64,000 bases of DNA, taken from Desulfosarcina widdelii. Lineage in GTDB: Bacteria; Desulfobacterota; Desulfobacteria; Desulfobacterales; Desulfosarcinaceae. The DNA is taken from positions 6,572,001 to 6,636,000 of the forward strand of contig NZ_AP021875.1 in assembly GCF_009688965.1 (NCBI RefSeq). Direction: 5' to 3'. The position numbers were made by a program, and so were the translations under genes. The notes beneath the pieces were generated by a model. The model saw only the letters and a program-made list of their open reading frames with translations, was not told the origin of the DNA and did no database searches. This document shows, one piece after another, positions 25,754 through 34,002 of this stretch; within the stretch, counting starts at the first letter, position 1, and every line of letters starts with the position of its first letter.

Positions 25754-25877
25754 CACAAAGGGTAGATTTGGGCTCAGGCCAAGGCCGCAGCGAGGTTGAA
25801 ACCGCAGGCGTAGTAGAACTACGTTGAGGATTTCAACCGAGTGAGAACGCCGGCCTGGGCCGAAAGATGCCCTTTGT
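25754..25877. repeat. Repeat B, copy 1 (inverted-repeat element)
   Basis: The element is bounded by CACAAAGGG and CCCTTTGTG, with internal complementary arms (GGCTCAGGCC, GGCCTGGGCC) and a core, GTAGTAGAACTACGTTGAGG, that recurs at 41510 and 51783 on the opposite strand. It fills the gap between hdrA and mvhD of the second locus. Confidence 0.7.
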
Positions 25878-25888
25878 GGGCGGACACT

Positions 25889-28800
25889 TTAGCCGACGGC
25901 TGAGAGCGCAGCCATAATCCCATCCAATTCAGCAAATACCTGTTTACCCTGAAAATGCCGGACCTGCGCCGCGTTGGACGGGCAGGCCATCGCGCAGCTT
26001 CCGCAGCCCTTGCACAGAGCGCCGTTGACCACGCTGATCTGGCGCCTTTCGTCGAACTCGATGGCGCTGTAGGCACACAGACCGATGCAGGTCTTGCAGC
26101 CCGAGCAGATCTCCGGATCGATCCAACTGATGGCCGAGGGAACCTCCACAACCCCTCGGGTGGCCAGGGAAAGGGCCTTGGCAGCGGCCCCCGAGGCTTG
26201 GGCCACGGTGTCGGGGATATCCTTGGGGCCCTGGCAGGCGCCGGCCAGAAATACACCGTCCGTGGCCGTGTTCAACGGCCCCAGCTTGGGATGCTCCTCC
26301 AGGAAAAATCCGTCCGCTCCGGGATTGACCCCGAAGATGCGCCCGACCTCCACGGCATCGGCCCGGGCCTCCATGGCACTGCACAGCACCACCATGTCCA
26401 CCGGCACCCGCAGCCGTTCGCCCAGCAGGGTGTCCTCGGCCAGGCAGATCAGCCGGCCAGATTCCGCCTCGGATTCGGCCTGGTCTGTGATTTCGGCCAC
26501 CTTGCCGCGGATGAAGACCGTACCTTCCTCCTGGCAGCGTCGGTAGAATTCCTCATAGCCTTTTCCGAAGCAGCGCTGGTCGATGTAAAAATCGTAAACC
26601 GGGGTGTGGTGGCCGACTTTCTCCTTGATCAGGTGGCTGTACTTCAAGGCGTACATGCAGCAGACCCGCGAGCAGTAGGGATGGTAGTTGACGTCCCGGC
26701 TGCCCACGCAGTGAACCAGGGCCACGCTTTCCGGCGGCCGGGTAAAGGCGCCGTTTTCGTTCCGGATGAGAATCTGTCCGCCGGTGGGCCCGGTGGCATT
26801 GCTCAGGCGTTCGAACTCCAGGCTGGTGAACACGTTGGGGAAGCGGTCGTAGCCGAACGGCTGCATGGGGCTGGGATCCAGCAGATCGTATCCCGTGGCA
26901 ACGATGATGCTGCCCACGTCCAGGGTCTCTTTGACGGCGGTCATGGTGTGATCGATGGCCTTGGCTTCGCACACCGACACGCAGGCCATGCACTCGCTGC
27001 ACACCCCGCAGTTCAGGCAGCGGGAGGCCTCCTTGCGGGCGTCATCCTCGTCCATGCAGGCTTCCACCTCGTCGAAGCTCGTTGACCGGGCCTCGATTTC
27101 CAGGTGGCCGGGCTGCACCCGCGGCAGTGGGGGCGTGTCTTCGGGGATGGCGGCCCAGTCGTTTCCCGGGGCCGGGCGGTCCGCCAGGGCTGAATCCCCG
27201 TTCGCAAGATCTTCGCCTTGAAGATATCGGTGCATGGCCTCGGCGGCCCGGTGGCCGGCGGCCACCGCCTCGATCACCGTGGCCGGCCCGCTGACCGCAT
27301 CGCCGGCGGCAAACACATGGGGCAGGCTGGTTTGCAGGGTGTGCGGATGGACAGCAAAGGTGTTGCGGGCGGTGAGGTCAAGATCGGGCGCCTGCGAAGT
27401 CCAGGCCACGTCGGTCTTCTGACCGATGGCCGGAATGACCGCATCGCAGTCGATCACGAATTCGGAACCCTGCACCGGCACCGGGCGCCTCCGCCCGGAG
27501 TCGTCCGGAGGGCCGAGTTCGGTCCGAATGCATTCGAAGCCGACCACGCGGTCGTTTTCGGCGCGGATGCCCACCGGTGCGGCCAGGGTGGCGAACTGGA
27601 CGCCCTCCTCTCTGGCGCCTTCAATCTCTTCGCCATAGGCCGGCATCTCCTGCTCCGAGCGGCGATAGATCACGGTGACGGTTTCGGCCCCCAAGCGCTT
27701 GGCCGTGCGTGCGGTATCGATGGCCACATTGCCGCCGCCCACGACCACGACCTTTTGACCGGGGCATTGGCGGTCGCCGAGGTTCACTTCCCGCAGAAAA
27801 GCGATGGCGTCCAGCACCCCGTTGGCGGTTTCTTCGCCGGGGATGCCCAGGTTCATGGCCGCGTGGGCGCCGATGGCCAGAAATACCGCCTGGTATCCCT
27901 GATCGGAAAGATCCGCCAGGCTGAAATCCTCGCCCAAACGCATGCCGGTTTTCGATTCGATGCCGTGTTGAAGCAGATAATCGATCTCCCGATCCAGGAT
28001 GTCCGGGGGCAGGCGATAGTCGGGAATGCCCACCCGCAGCATGCCGCCGAGAAGGGGCAGGGCCTCGAAGAGCGTAACTTGCCAGCCTTTCAGCCGCAGG
28101 TCCCAGGCCACGGTCAGGCCGGCAGGGCCGGAGCCCACCACGGCCACCTTGCCGGGGCGGTCCTCGATGGCGGCAACGGGCAGGTCCTCCGGTTTGACCT
28201 GATCGGCGGCAAAGCGCTTCAGGTCGCGGATGGCCACCGGGGCGTCCACCTCCGCCCGCCGGCACTGCCCTTCACAGGGATGGGGGCAGACCCGGCCCAG
28301 CACGCCGGGCAAAGGCAGCCGCTGGAGGATCAGTTTTACGGCCTCCAGGTATTTTCCCTGCCCGATGAGCTGCACGTATCCCTGCACGTTGATGCCGGCA
28401 GGACAGGTGGTGGTGCACGGCGCACGGTCTTTTTTATCGATGGTAAAGGTGATGGGAACGGCCTGGGGAAAGGCCCGGAAAATAGCCTTGCGGTCGATCA
28501 ACCCCTCGTCCCATTCGCTGGGCAGGGACACCGGACACACCTTGGCGCACTCGCCGCAGCCGGTGCAGACGCCTTCTTTGATGTATCTGGGTTTGCGTTT
28601 GACGGTGACCTGGTAGTTGCCGATGTAGCCGGACACATCGGTGACTTCGCTGTAGGTGAGCAGCTTGATGTTGGGATTCTGGGCCACCTCCACCATCTTG
28701 GGCGTGCCGATGCAGGCCGCGCAGTCCAGGGTGGGAAAGGTTTTGTCGAACTGGAGCATGTGGCCGCCCACGGTGGTCTGGCGTTCGACCAGGTAGACCG

Positions 28801-29296
28801 TGTGGCCGGCGTTGCCGATGTCCAGGGCCGCCTGCATGCCGGCAATGCCGCCGCCCACCACCATGACGTCGGGGTGGACGTCCACGGTGCGCGTTTCCAG
28901 CATCTGGTGAAAATTGACCCGGTTGATGGCACCGGCGGCCAGGGTTTTGGCCTTGCGGGTAGCCTCATCTTCATCTTTGGTCACCCAGGAAACCTGTTCG
29001 CGTACCGAGGCCATCTGAAAAAGGTAGGGGTTCAGGCCCGCCCGCTGGCAGGCGCCCTGGAAGGTCTTTTCGTGCAGACGGGGCGAGCAGGAGGCCACCA
29101 CGACGCGGTTGAGGCCATAGGTGCGGATGTCCTCCTCGATCATCTCCTGGCCGGGGTCGGAGCACATGAATTTGTAATCACGGGAGACGACGACGTTTTT
29201 CAGGCCGCGGGCGAAGTCGGCCACCTCGGTGACCCGGACCTTGTGGGCGATGTTGATCCCGCAATGGCAGATGTAGAATCCGATTTTGATGGTCAT
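25889..29296 (-). CDS. hdrA: HdrA-like FAD/Fe-S protein with GltD-type NAD(P) module (Cys form)
   Basis: The 1135-residue protein starts with the HdrA N-domain (CHCGINIA, FMCSDPGQ, VVASCSPRLHE), then FAD binding VVGGGIAGMQ, TLDCAACIGTP (Cys where the locus-1 copy has Sec), a ferredoxin motif CTGCGECAKVCP, a GltD/NfnB-like module (CTTTCPAGINVQGYVQ, CPHPCEGQCRR, NAD(P) fold VVGGGNVAID), CLNCGVCSECMACVSVC, the HdrA core (CVGSRDVNYHPYCSRVCC) and terminal ferredoxin motifs (CSGCKTCIGLCA, CKGCGSCAMACP). It is predicted to be a cytoplasmic NAD(P)H-linked bifurcating flavoprotein. It follows a small receiver gene by 46 bp and leads into mvhD. Confidence 0.92.
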   Translation of the reverse strand: MTIKIGFYICHCGINIAHKVRVTEVADFARGLKNVVVSRDYKFMCSDPGQEMIEEDIRTYGLNRVVVASCSPRLHEKTFQGACQRAGLNPYLFQMASVREQVSWVTKDEDEATRKAKTLAAGAINRVNFHQMLETRTVDVHPDVMVVGGGIAGMQAALDIGNAGHTVYLVERQTTVGGHMLQFDKTFPTLDCAACIGTPKMVEVAQNPNIKLLTYSEVTDVSGYIGNYQVTVKRKPRYIKEGVCTGCGECAKVCPVSLPSEWDEGLIDRKAIFRAFPQAVPITFTIDKKDRAPCTTTCPAGINVQGYVQLIGQGKYLEAVKLILQRLPLPGVLGRVCPHPCEGQCRRAEVDAPVAIRDLKRFAADQVKPEDLPVAAIEDRPGKVAVVGSGPAGLTVAWDLRLKGWQVTLFEALPLLGGMLRVGIPDYRLPPDILDREIDYLLQHGIESKTGMRLGEDFSLADLSDQGYQAVFLAIGAHAAMNLGIPGEETANGVLDAIAFLREVNLGDRQCPGQKVVVVGGGNVAIDTARTAKRLGAETVTVIYRRSEQEMPAYGEEIEGAREEGVQFATLAAPVGIRAENDRVVGFECIRTELGPPDDSGRRRPVPVQGSEFVIDCDAVIPAIGQKTDVAWTSQAPDLDLTARNTFAVHPHTLQTSLPHVFAAGDAVSGPATVIEAVAAGHRAAEAMHRYLQGEDLANGDSALADRPAPGNDWAAIPEDTPPLPRVQPGHLEIEARSTSFDEVEACMDEDDARKEASRCLNCGVCSECMACVSVCEAKAIDHTMTAVKETLDVGSIIVATGYDLLDPSPMQPFGYDRFPNVFTSLEFERLSNATGPTGGQILIRNENGAFTRPPESVALVHCVGSRDVNYHPYCSRVCCMYALKYSHLIKEKVGHHTPVYDFYIDQRCFGKGYEEFYRRCQEEGTVFIRGKVAEITDQAESEAESGRLICLAEDTLLGERLRVPVDMVVLCSAMEARADAVEVGRIFGVNPGADGFFLEEHPKLGPLNTATDGVFLAGACQGPKDIPDTVAQASGAAAKALSLATRGVVEVPSAISWIDPEICSGCKTCIGLCAYSAIEFDERRQISVVNGALCKGCGSCAMACPSNAAQVRHFQGKQVFAELDGIMAALSAVG

Positions 29297-29342
29297 ACGA
29301 TAGCTCCCTGAAGAAAAACCGTAACACTTTCACATGCCTACT

Positions 29343-29753
29343 TTAGGCCATACAAAGCCGGTTGATGATCCCCAGCAGTTCCTCGGCTTCCGGCGGTTTC
29401 TGCAGATAGGCCTCGGCTTCGGGAATCGGCCGGCCAGTGGGCGACCGCTTGGCTCCCGGACAGCGGTAGAAGGTGCTCGAGTCCAGGGTCGAGAGCATGA
29501 TTACCGGAATATGGCACAGGTGGTCGCTGGTTCGTAAAATCTGGTAGAAGCGGATGCCCGACTCGCCAGGTAGCATGGCGTTCATGATGATCAGGTCGGG
29601 GCAGCGGTCTTTCGCTTTTTTGAGTCCGTCTTCTTTCGAGTTCGCACAGATTGGACAAAACCCGTTGGCGCTGAGCAGGTTGGACAAAAAGATGCTCATG
29701 TCCGGTTCGTCTTCCACCACGAGAATGGTTTTGGCGGGAGTTTGCGATGCCAC
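29343..29753 (-). CDS. Receiver-like protein lacking the phospho-acceptor Asp
   Basis: The 136-residue receiver fold has ILVVEDEPDMS (acidic pocket) and a conserved Lys in LQKPPE. The phospho-acceptor position reads IIMNAMLPGESG, with Asn in place of Asp. It may therefore be a pseudo-receiver that binds a partner without being phosphorylated. I place the start at GTG 29753 because TGGAGG lies 9 nt upstream; a TTG at 29813 is possible. It precedes hdrA by 46 bp in the same direction and is probably the first gene of the second Hdr operon. The alternative frame 29338-29877 has no recognisable domain. Confidence 0.75.
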   Translation of the reverse strand: MASQTPAKTILVVEDEPDMSIFLSNLLSANGFCPICANSKEDGLKKAKDRCPDLIIMNAMLPGESGIRFYQILRTSDHLCHIPVIMLSTLDSSTFYRCPGAKRSPTGRPIPEAEAYLQKPPEAEELLGIINRLCMA

Positions 29754-30067
29754 CGGCGAATGCCTCCATGCACCGTTTCGATCGATTGAAGTCGATCCCA
29801 AGCTGGTCGGCAAGACCTTGTATGAACGGATAAAACGTGTCTTCCGTTAGGATCGTCTCAAGCATCGAGCGTGCCATCGCTCAGAAAACGATTTAACGGT
29901 TTGGAAAAATGAAGGATATTCATATTTTGCCAAGGATTGCAATTCGCATTGCAACAAAAAACGGTTGCAACAATTGCAACAAACGATACAATTAATTTAT
30001 CAAATAATTGAAATAAAATAAATTTAATATGATAAATTGTTGCATTCTTTTCCCGCAAAAAGTTGCA
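29754..30067. other. Intergenic region with clustered TTGCAA motifs
   Basis: The sequence turns strikingly AT-rich from about 29890. Four TTGCAA hexamers start at 29937, 29949, 29965 and 29974, and GTTGCAT occurs near 30035 and 30062. This is the only sizeable region upstream of the second Hdr operon and probably holds its promoter and operators. No RNA gene was recognised. Confidence 0.5.
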
Positions 30068-30577
30068 TCAAGGGATGTCGGGATGATCGGGAATCGGAAA
30101 GGTGCCTGCATCGATGCGCAGGCAAAGACCCTTGGGCGTATCGACCAGGTAGGGGGCCATGGCCATCAGGGTCCGATCGGTGAATTTGATGCATCCTGTG
30201 CCATGGTGCTGGAAAAGCTGGTCGCCATGGGTGAACAGCAGGTCCGGTTCCAGTGGCACAATTTCACCGGTGTTGAGTTCAAGCTGCATGGGGGCGCCGG
30301 AAAGGATGCGAAAGACGAAAAGTGGGGTGCCGACATAGCGGAAATAGACTTTCTCCAGAAACCCGTTGCGTTCCTGGGTAACATAATAGCCCCCGCCGTC
30401 GCGTCGGATGGAACGGTTGAAGTGGTCGATGATGCGTTTATGTTCGAAGCGGCCATGGCGATTGTGCCAGCGGCCCCGTTCGTCCATCCAGAAGACGGCG
30501 TTTTCTTTGGGGATAACGATTTCGGGAAGGCTGGGATCAACTTGGGAATGATTGTTTTCTTTCACGTTGGATGACAC
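30068..30577 (-). CDS. Hypothetical protein, DUF1285-like
   Basis: The 169-residue soluble protein has the segment FWMDERGRWHNRHGRFEHKR, then a region ending GGYYVTQERNGFLEKVYF and a beta-rich half (VGTPLFVFRI, LNTGEIVPLEPDLLF). The pattern of Trp-His near the start and a following Tyr-Tyr strand resembles DUF1285 proteins, but the similarity is from memory. The start at ATG 30577 is plausible; no strong ribosome site was noted. It lies between the second Hdr operon and cassette 2, transcribed towards the Hdr operon. Confidence 0.6.
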   Translation of the reverse strand: MSSNVKENNHSQVDPSLPEIVIPKENAVFWMDERGRWHNRHGRFEHKRIIDHFNRSIRRDGGGYYVTQERNGFLEKVYFRYVGTPLFVFRILSGAPMQLELNTGEIVPLEPDLLFTHGDQLFQHHGTGCIKFTDRTLMAMAPYLVDTPKGLCLRIDAGTFPIPDHPDIP

Positions 30578-31031
30578 CTTGGTTTAATCTGGCTACACCC
30601 CCCACCGCTACCGATGCAATTGGCTACATTCTGTAACATCCCGGTATTGTATAAAAATTTATCGGTCTTTGCGGCTATGGTCGATTTCCTGTAAATATTT
30701 TAATCGTTTTGAACGGAGATGGCAACGGCGCCGTTGCCTACCGGCGGCAGCATCGTCCCATGGAAACATGATGCGTCACGCGGTGGCGATTTCATGGGAG
30801 TGGATGTGTCCGCAACCTTTCGTGATTTCACCAACCCATTAATAATAAAACATATCCGTACAAACGAAAAGTGAAAAGCGCAATGGCATGCTCGGTTTTT
30901 AAGACATTGCCGTGATGGAAAAAAGGTCCCGGAATAGGAACGAAAACGGTTTTTTCAGCACAGTTATCAGGCTGGCAGGCACCTTGCTCTTAATATGGAC
31001 AATTACCATCCAAGAGAAAGGAGGCAATGCC
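30578..31031. other. Regulatory region upstream of the cassette-2 GcvH-like gene
   Basis: It contains the -24/-12 promoter at 30973-30988 and AAAGGAGG at 31017-31024. A CTACA-TTC-TGTAA inverted repeat lies near 30622-30636, about 350 bp upstream of the promoter, and might be an activator site. No gene was seen. Confidence 0.5.
30973..30988 (+). promoter_or_regulatory. Sigma-54 (-24/-12) promoter of the cassette-2 GcvH-like gene
   Basis: TGGCAGG-CACC-TTGCT differs from the consensus TGGCACG-N4-TTGCW at one base. It lies 44 nt upstream of the ATG at 31032, which leaves a short leader containing AAAGGAGG. The same promoter class precedes the GcvH-like genes of cassette 1. Confidence 0.88.
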
Positions 31032-31985
31032 ATGAACGCCAACAGAAACAAAAAGACCGTTTCACCGAAAAAGCGGGTGGTCGGCTTCAATATCCTGGAA
31101 GACCAATGTATCTGGATGAAGGCCGGCGTAATCAACTACCGGATTTGCGACAACGCTTTCGACTGCAACACATGTGCGTTCAATAAAGCCATTCGCCGGG
31201 CCATGCAGATCGATCCCGCCGTGGACAGCCGCAAGTTGGCCCCCAAGTGGGTTGAGCATCTCGTAGAACGCTACGATGGTGCCAGCCGTCCCTGCCGCCA
31301 TGCGCTGACCGGCCGTATCCAGGCGCCCAAAATCTGTCCCAACAATTATGAGTGCTACCACTGCGCCTTCGACCAGATGCTGGACGAAATGGATCTGGCG
31401 GCTGACATCGGAACCCCGGCCTGCAAAGAGGTGGCTGGATTTAAAATGGCCGATGCCTACTACTACCACATGGGCCATAGTTGGGCTCGTTTCGAGCATG
31501 GTGGGCGCGTAAGGATCGGACTGGACGATTTTGCAGCCTGCTTGTTCGGCAGCCTGAGCCGCATGGAACTTCCGCCCTTAGGGGCCGGGATCCAGCAGGA
31601 CCAGGTCGGTTGGACTTTCGGGCGGGATGACCACCAGGCAGCGGTGCTCTCTCCGGTTTCGGGCACCGTTCTGGCGGTCAACCACCCGGCGCGCAAGCAT
31701 CCCGAACTGGTCAACGAAGATCCCTATGGGAGCGGGTGGCTGTTCATCGTCGATCCGGACATTCCCAAGCGCAATCTCAAGCGTCTGTACTTCGGCCAGG
31801 AGAGCTACCAATGGATGGAGCAGGAAAACAGTAAGCTGCTCACCATGATGGGGCCTGAGTACCGGGGCCTGGCCGCCAGCGGCGGTTCCGCGGTCAGGGA
31901 CATCTTCGGTGCCATAGGCAATCTGCGTTGGGAGACGCTGGCTGACCGGTTCCTGCACACCGCCCGGAGAACGACTTCGGGGTGA
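31032..31985 (+). CDS. Cys-rich GcvH-like protein without lipoyl lysine (cassette 2)
   Basis: The 317-residue homologue of the cassette-1 proteins starts at ATG 31032 (AAAGGAGG upstream; the open frame back to 30912 would cross the promoter). The N-terminal half has CIWMKAGVI, C-x3-FDCNTCAF, CRHALTGRIQ and C-x3-YECYHCAFDQ. The C-terminal half is GcvH-like (MGHSWARFEHGG, LPPLGAG, SPVSGTVLAVN, EDPYGSGWLF). Ungapped alignment to E. coli GcvH puts Asp at the lipoyl-Lys position. The conserved cysteines and the lost modification site point to a role other than glycine cleavage. It converges on the archaemetzincin gene, the same relative arrangement as in cassette 1. Confidence 0.83.
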   Translation: MNANRNKKTVSPKKRVVGFNILEDQCIWMKAGVINYRICDNAFDCNTCAFNKAIRRAMQIDPAVDSRKLAPKWVEHLVERYDGASRPCRHALTGRIQAPKICPNNYECYHCAFDQMLDEMDLAADIGTPACKEVAGFKMADAYYYHMGHSWARFEHGGRVRIGLDDFAACLFGSLSRMELPPLGAGIQQDQVGWTFGRDDHQAAVLSPVSGTVLAVNHPARKHPELVNEDPYGSGWLFIVDPDIPKRNLKRLYFGQESYQWMEQENSKLLTMMGPEYRGLAASGGSAVRDIFGAIGNLRWETLADRFLHTARRTTSG

Positions 31986-32066
31986 TGGATGATGGATGAG
32001 GGGTGAGGGATGGGGGAAGCAAAATTGCACACCCGTTATCCCGGAAGAATTGATGACTTCATTGAG

Positions 32067-32086
32067 GGGCACGGCGCGCCGTGCCC
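32067..32086. repeat. Perfect 20-bp palindrome between convergent genes
   Basis: GGGCACGGCG followed directly by CGCCGTGCCC forms a perfect palindrome, flanked by short G- and C-rich extensions. The same 20 bp recur at 36257-36276. It abuts the archaemetzincin stop codon and may help end both convergent transcripts, though no T-run follows. Confidence 0.8.
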
Positions 32087-32668
32087 TTACGGAGACCTGG
32101 CCAGACGTCCGATCTTCCGGTGCAGCGCCAGGCGGCAGTAGCGGCAGAAATTCAAATCGATGCGGTCCAGCGCATCCACGTCGCCGCAAAAATGCATCAG
32201 GCAGCGGTCGTCGTCGCAGTGCAGCACATCGAGCAGGTGCCCCAGTTCGTGCAGGCCGATTTTGGCGATCCGTTCGAAGACGCGTTCGGTGGAAGGCGAG
32301 GACCCCTTCGGGTTGGTTTGCAGCCGGAAAAGGGAGATCAGGGCTGCGCGGCCGTTTTGCCGGGCCTCCCCGAACACGTGGGTGAACAGCGGGATGAACA
32401 GATCCACATCGAAAAGGGCCAGAATTTTGAAATAGTCGTCCAGGGCCATGGATTCGACGGCCTGAATGAGGGCGGCGGCATTGTACTGCAGCCGTCTCTC
32501 GTCCAATGCGGCGGGGGGGATCTTCACACAAGGCAGCACTTCGGCTTCGAGATCCAGGTAGCCGGAAACATGGGCGGCGATCACCTTGGCGGCGGTCAAC
32601 GGGGCGCTGCCGAACGGGATCACGGCGACCACCGGTGCGGGCCGCTGGATAGGTGGGACCTGCGTCAT
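32087..32668 (-). CDS. amzA: Archaemetzincin-like zinc metalloprotease (cassette 2)
   Basis: The 193-residue protein has HELGHLLDVLHC (His 140, 144, 150), CLMHFC and FCRYC, the archaemetzincin signature, again with Asp where the metzincin Gly is expected. Start ATG 32668 overlaps the stop of the NtrC-type regulator (ATGA), so the two are translationally coupled as in cassette 1. The open frame further upstream (to 32944) lies inside the regulator and is rejected. No signal peptide is present. Its substrate is unknown. It converges on the GcvH-like gene at 31032-31985. Confidence 0.87.
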   Translation of the reverse strand: MTQVPPIQRPAPVVAVIPFGSAPLTAAKVIAAHVSGYLDLEAEVLPCVKIPPAALDERRLQYNAAALIQAVESMALDDYFKILALFDVDLFIPLFTHVFGEARQNGRAALISLFRLQTNPKGSSPSTERVFERIAKIGLHELGHLLDVLHCDDDRCLMHFCGDVDALDRIDLNFCRYCRLALHRKIGRLARSP

Positions 32669-34002
32669 GGCCGGTCCGGTTCCAACTGGTATCGACGGAT
32701 CTTTTTGTGCAGGGTGACGCGGTTGATTCCCAGGGCGTTGGCGGCCCGGGTGACATTCCAGCCATGCTGGCCGAGAATTTTGCGAATGTGATATTTTTCC
32801 ATCTCGCGAAGGGAGGGATCGCCCGGCGGAGCCGTTGTCGGCGGTTGGAGAAAGGCAAAATCCGATTCTTCCAGAATTCGCGAACGGGAGAGCACCATGG
32901 CCCGTTCGATGGCGTTTTCCAGTTCCCGGACATTGCCCGGCCAATCGTAGCTTTCCAGAATCCGGTAGGCGCCGGGGGAGATGCGGTCCACCCGTTTGGT
33001 GGTTTCGTGGCAGAATTTTTTCAGAAAATGGGCTGCCAGCAGTTTGATGTCCTCCCTGCGTTCGCGCAGCGGCGGAATATCCATTTGAATGACATGGATC
33101 CGATAGAAAAAATCCTCCCTGAATTCTCCGCTACGAATCCTTTCTTCCAGGTCGCGGCTGGTTGCCGTAATGAGCCGGAAATCCACCGCCACCGGCTGCC
33201 GGCTGCCCACGCGGACGATTGACTTCTCTTCCAGGACCCGCAACAGATCCACCTGCATCTTGGTGCTGATTTCTCCGACTTCGTCGAGAAACAGGGTGCC
33301 ACCGCCGACCACTTCCAAAAACCCTTTGCGTTCCCGGTTGGCACCGGTATAGGCCCCTTTCTGGTGGCCGAACAGTTCGGACTCGAGCAGCGTATCGGGA
33401 ATGGCCCCGCAATTGATAGCGATAAAAGGGCGATTGGCACGCGGACTTTTGGCGTGGATGGCTTTGGCGATCAGCTCTTTGCCGGTGCCAGTCTCGCCGG
33501 ACAGCAGCACCGAAGCGTCGCTGTCGGCCACTTCGGTGATCATATCGAAGATGGTCATCATGGCGTCGGACTGGCCAATGATGTTGTCAAAGCGTGTAAT
33601 CTTCTCCAGGCGGCCTTTGAGGTAGTCGAATTCGGACTGCTTTTTCTGCTGCTGAATTACCTTCTCCATCACCAGGGAGAGCTGGTCTGGTTTGAATGGC
33701 TTGAGCAGGTAGTCGGTCGCCCCGATTTTCATGGCATCGACGGCGGACTCGATGGATCCATAAGCCGTAATGATCACCACAGTGGTTTCCGGATACTTCT
33801 CCTTCACCTTCGCCAACAGCTCGATGCCGTCCATGCCCGGCATCTTGATGTCCACGAACAGCAGGTCCTTGGGGGTCCGTGCCAGCTCTTTCAACGCCTC
33901 CTCTCCCGAAGCGGCCGTCGAAACCCGGTGCCCGCTTTTTTGAAACCAGTGATAGAAGGACTCGCGAATGATCCTCTCGTCGTCCACGACCATGATGCGC
34001 AT
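32665..34002 (-). CDS. NtrC-family sigma-54 response regulator (cassette 2)
   Basis: The 445-residue protein starts at ATG 34002 (GGAGG upstream). Receiver: VVDDERIIRE, Asp 51 in FVDIKMPG, YLLKPF. AAA+ domain: GETGTGKE, sigma-54 loop GAYTGA, GGTLFLDEVGE. A Fis-type HTH ends the protein (ALGINRVTLHKKIRRY). It is closely similar in layout and length to the cassette-1 regulator. The likely kinase partner is encoded 324 bp upstream on the same strand (34327-35886). The likely target is the -24/-12 promoter at 30973-30988, beyond the archaemetzincin and GcvH-like genes. Confidence 0.92.
   Translation of the reverse strand: MRIMVVDDERIIRESFYHWFQKSGHRVSTAASGEEALKELARTPKDLLFVDIKMPGMDGIELLAKVKEKYPETTVVIITAYGSIESAVDAMKIGATDYLLKPFKPDQLSLVMEKVIQQQKKQSEFDYLKGRLEKITRFDNIIGQSDAMMTIFDMITEVADSDASVLLSGETGTGKELIAKAIHAKSPRANRPFIAINCGAIPDTLLESELFGHQKGAYTGANRERKGFLEVVGGGTLFLDEVGEISTKMQVDLLRVLEEKSIVRVGSRQPVAVDFRLITATSRDLEERIRSGEFREDFFYRIHVIQMDIPPLRERREDIKLLAAHFLKKFCHETTKRVDRISPGAYRILESYDWPGNVRELENAIERAMVLSRSRILEESDFAFLQPPTTAPPGDPSLREMEKYHIRKILGQHGWNVTRAANALGINRVTLHKKIRRYQLEPDRP

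Noticed and set aside
27218..29311. 697-codon plus-strand ORF opposite the second hdrA
   Set aside because: Antisense shadow without motifs.
29338..29877. Alternative minus-strand ORF overlapping the pseudo-receiver
   Set aside because: No domain in that frame; the receiver frame has a good ribosome site at its GTG start.
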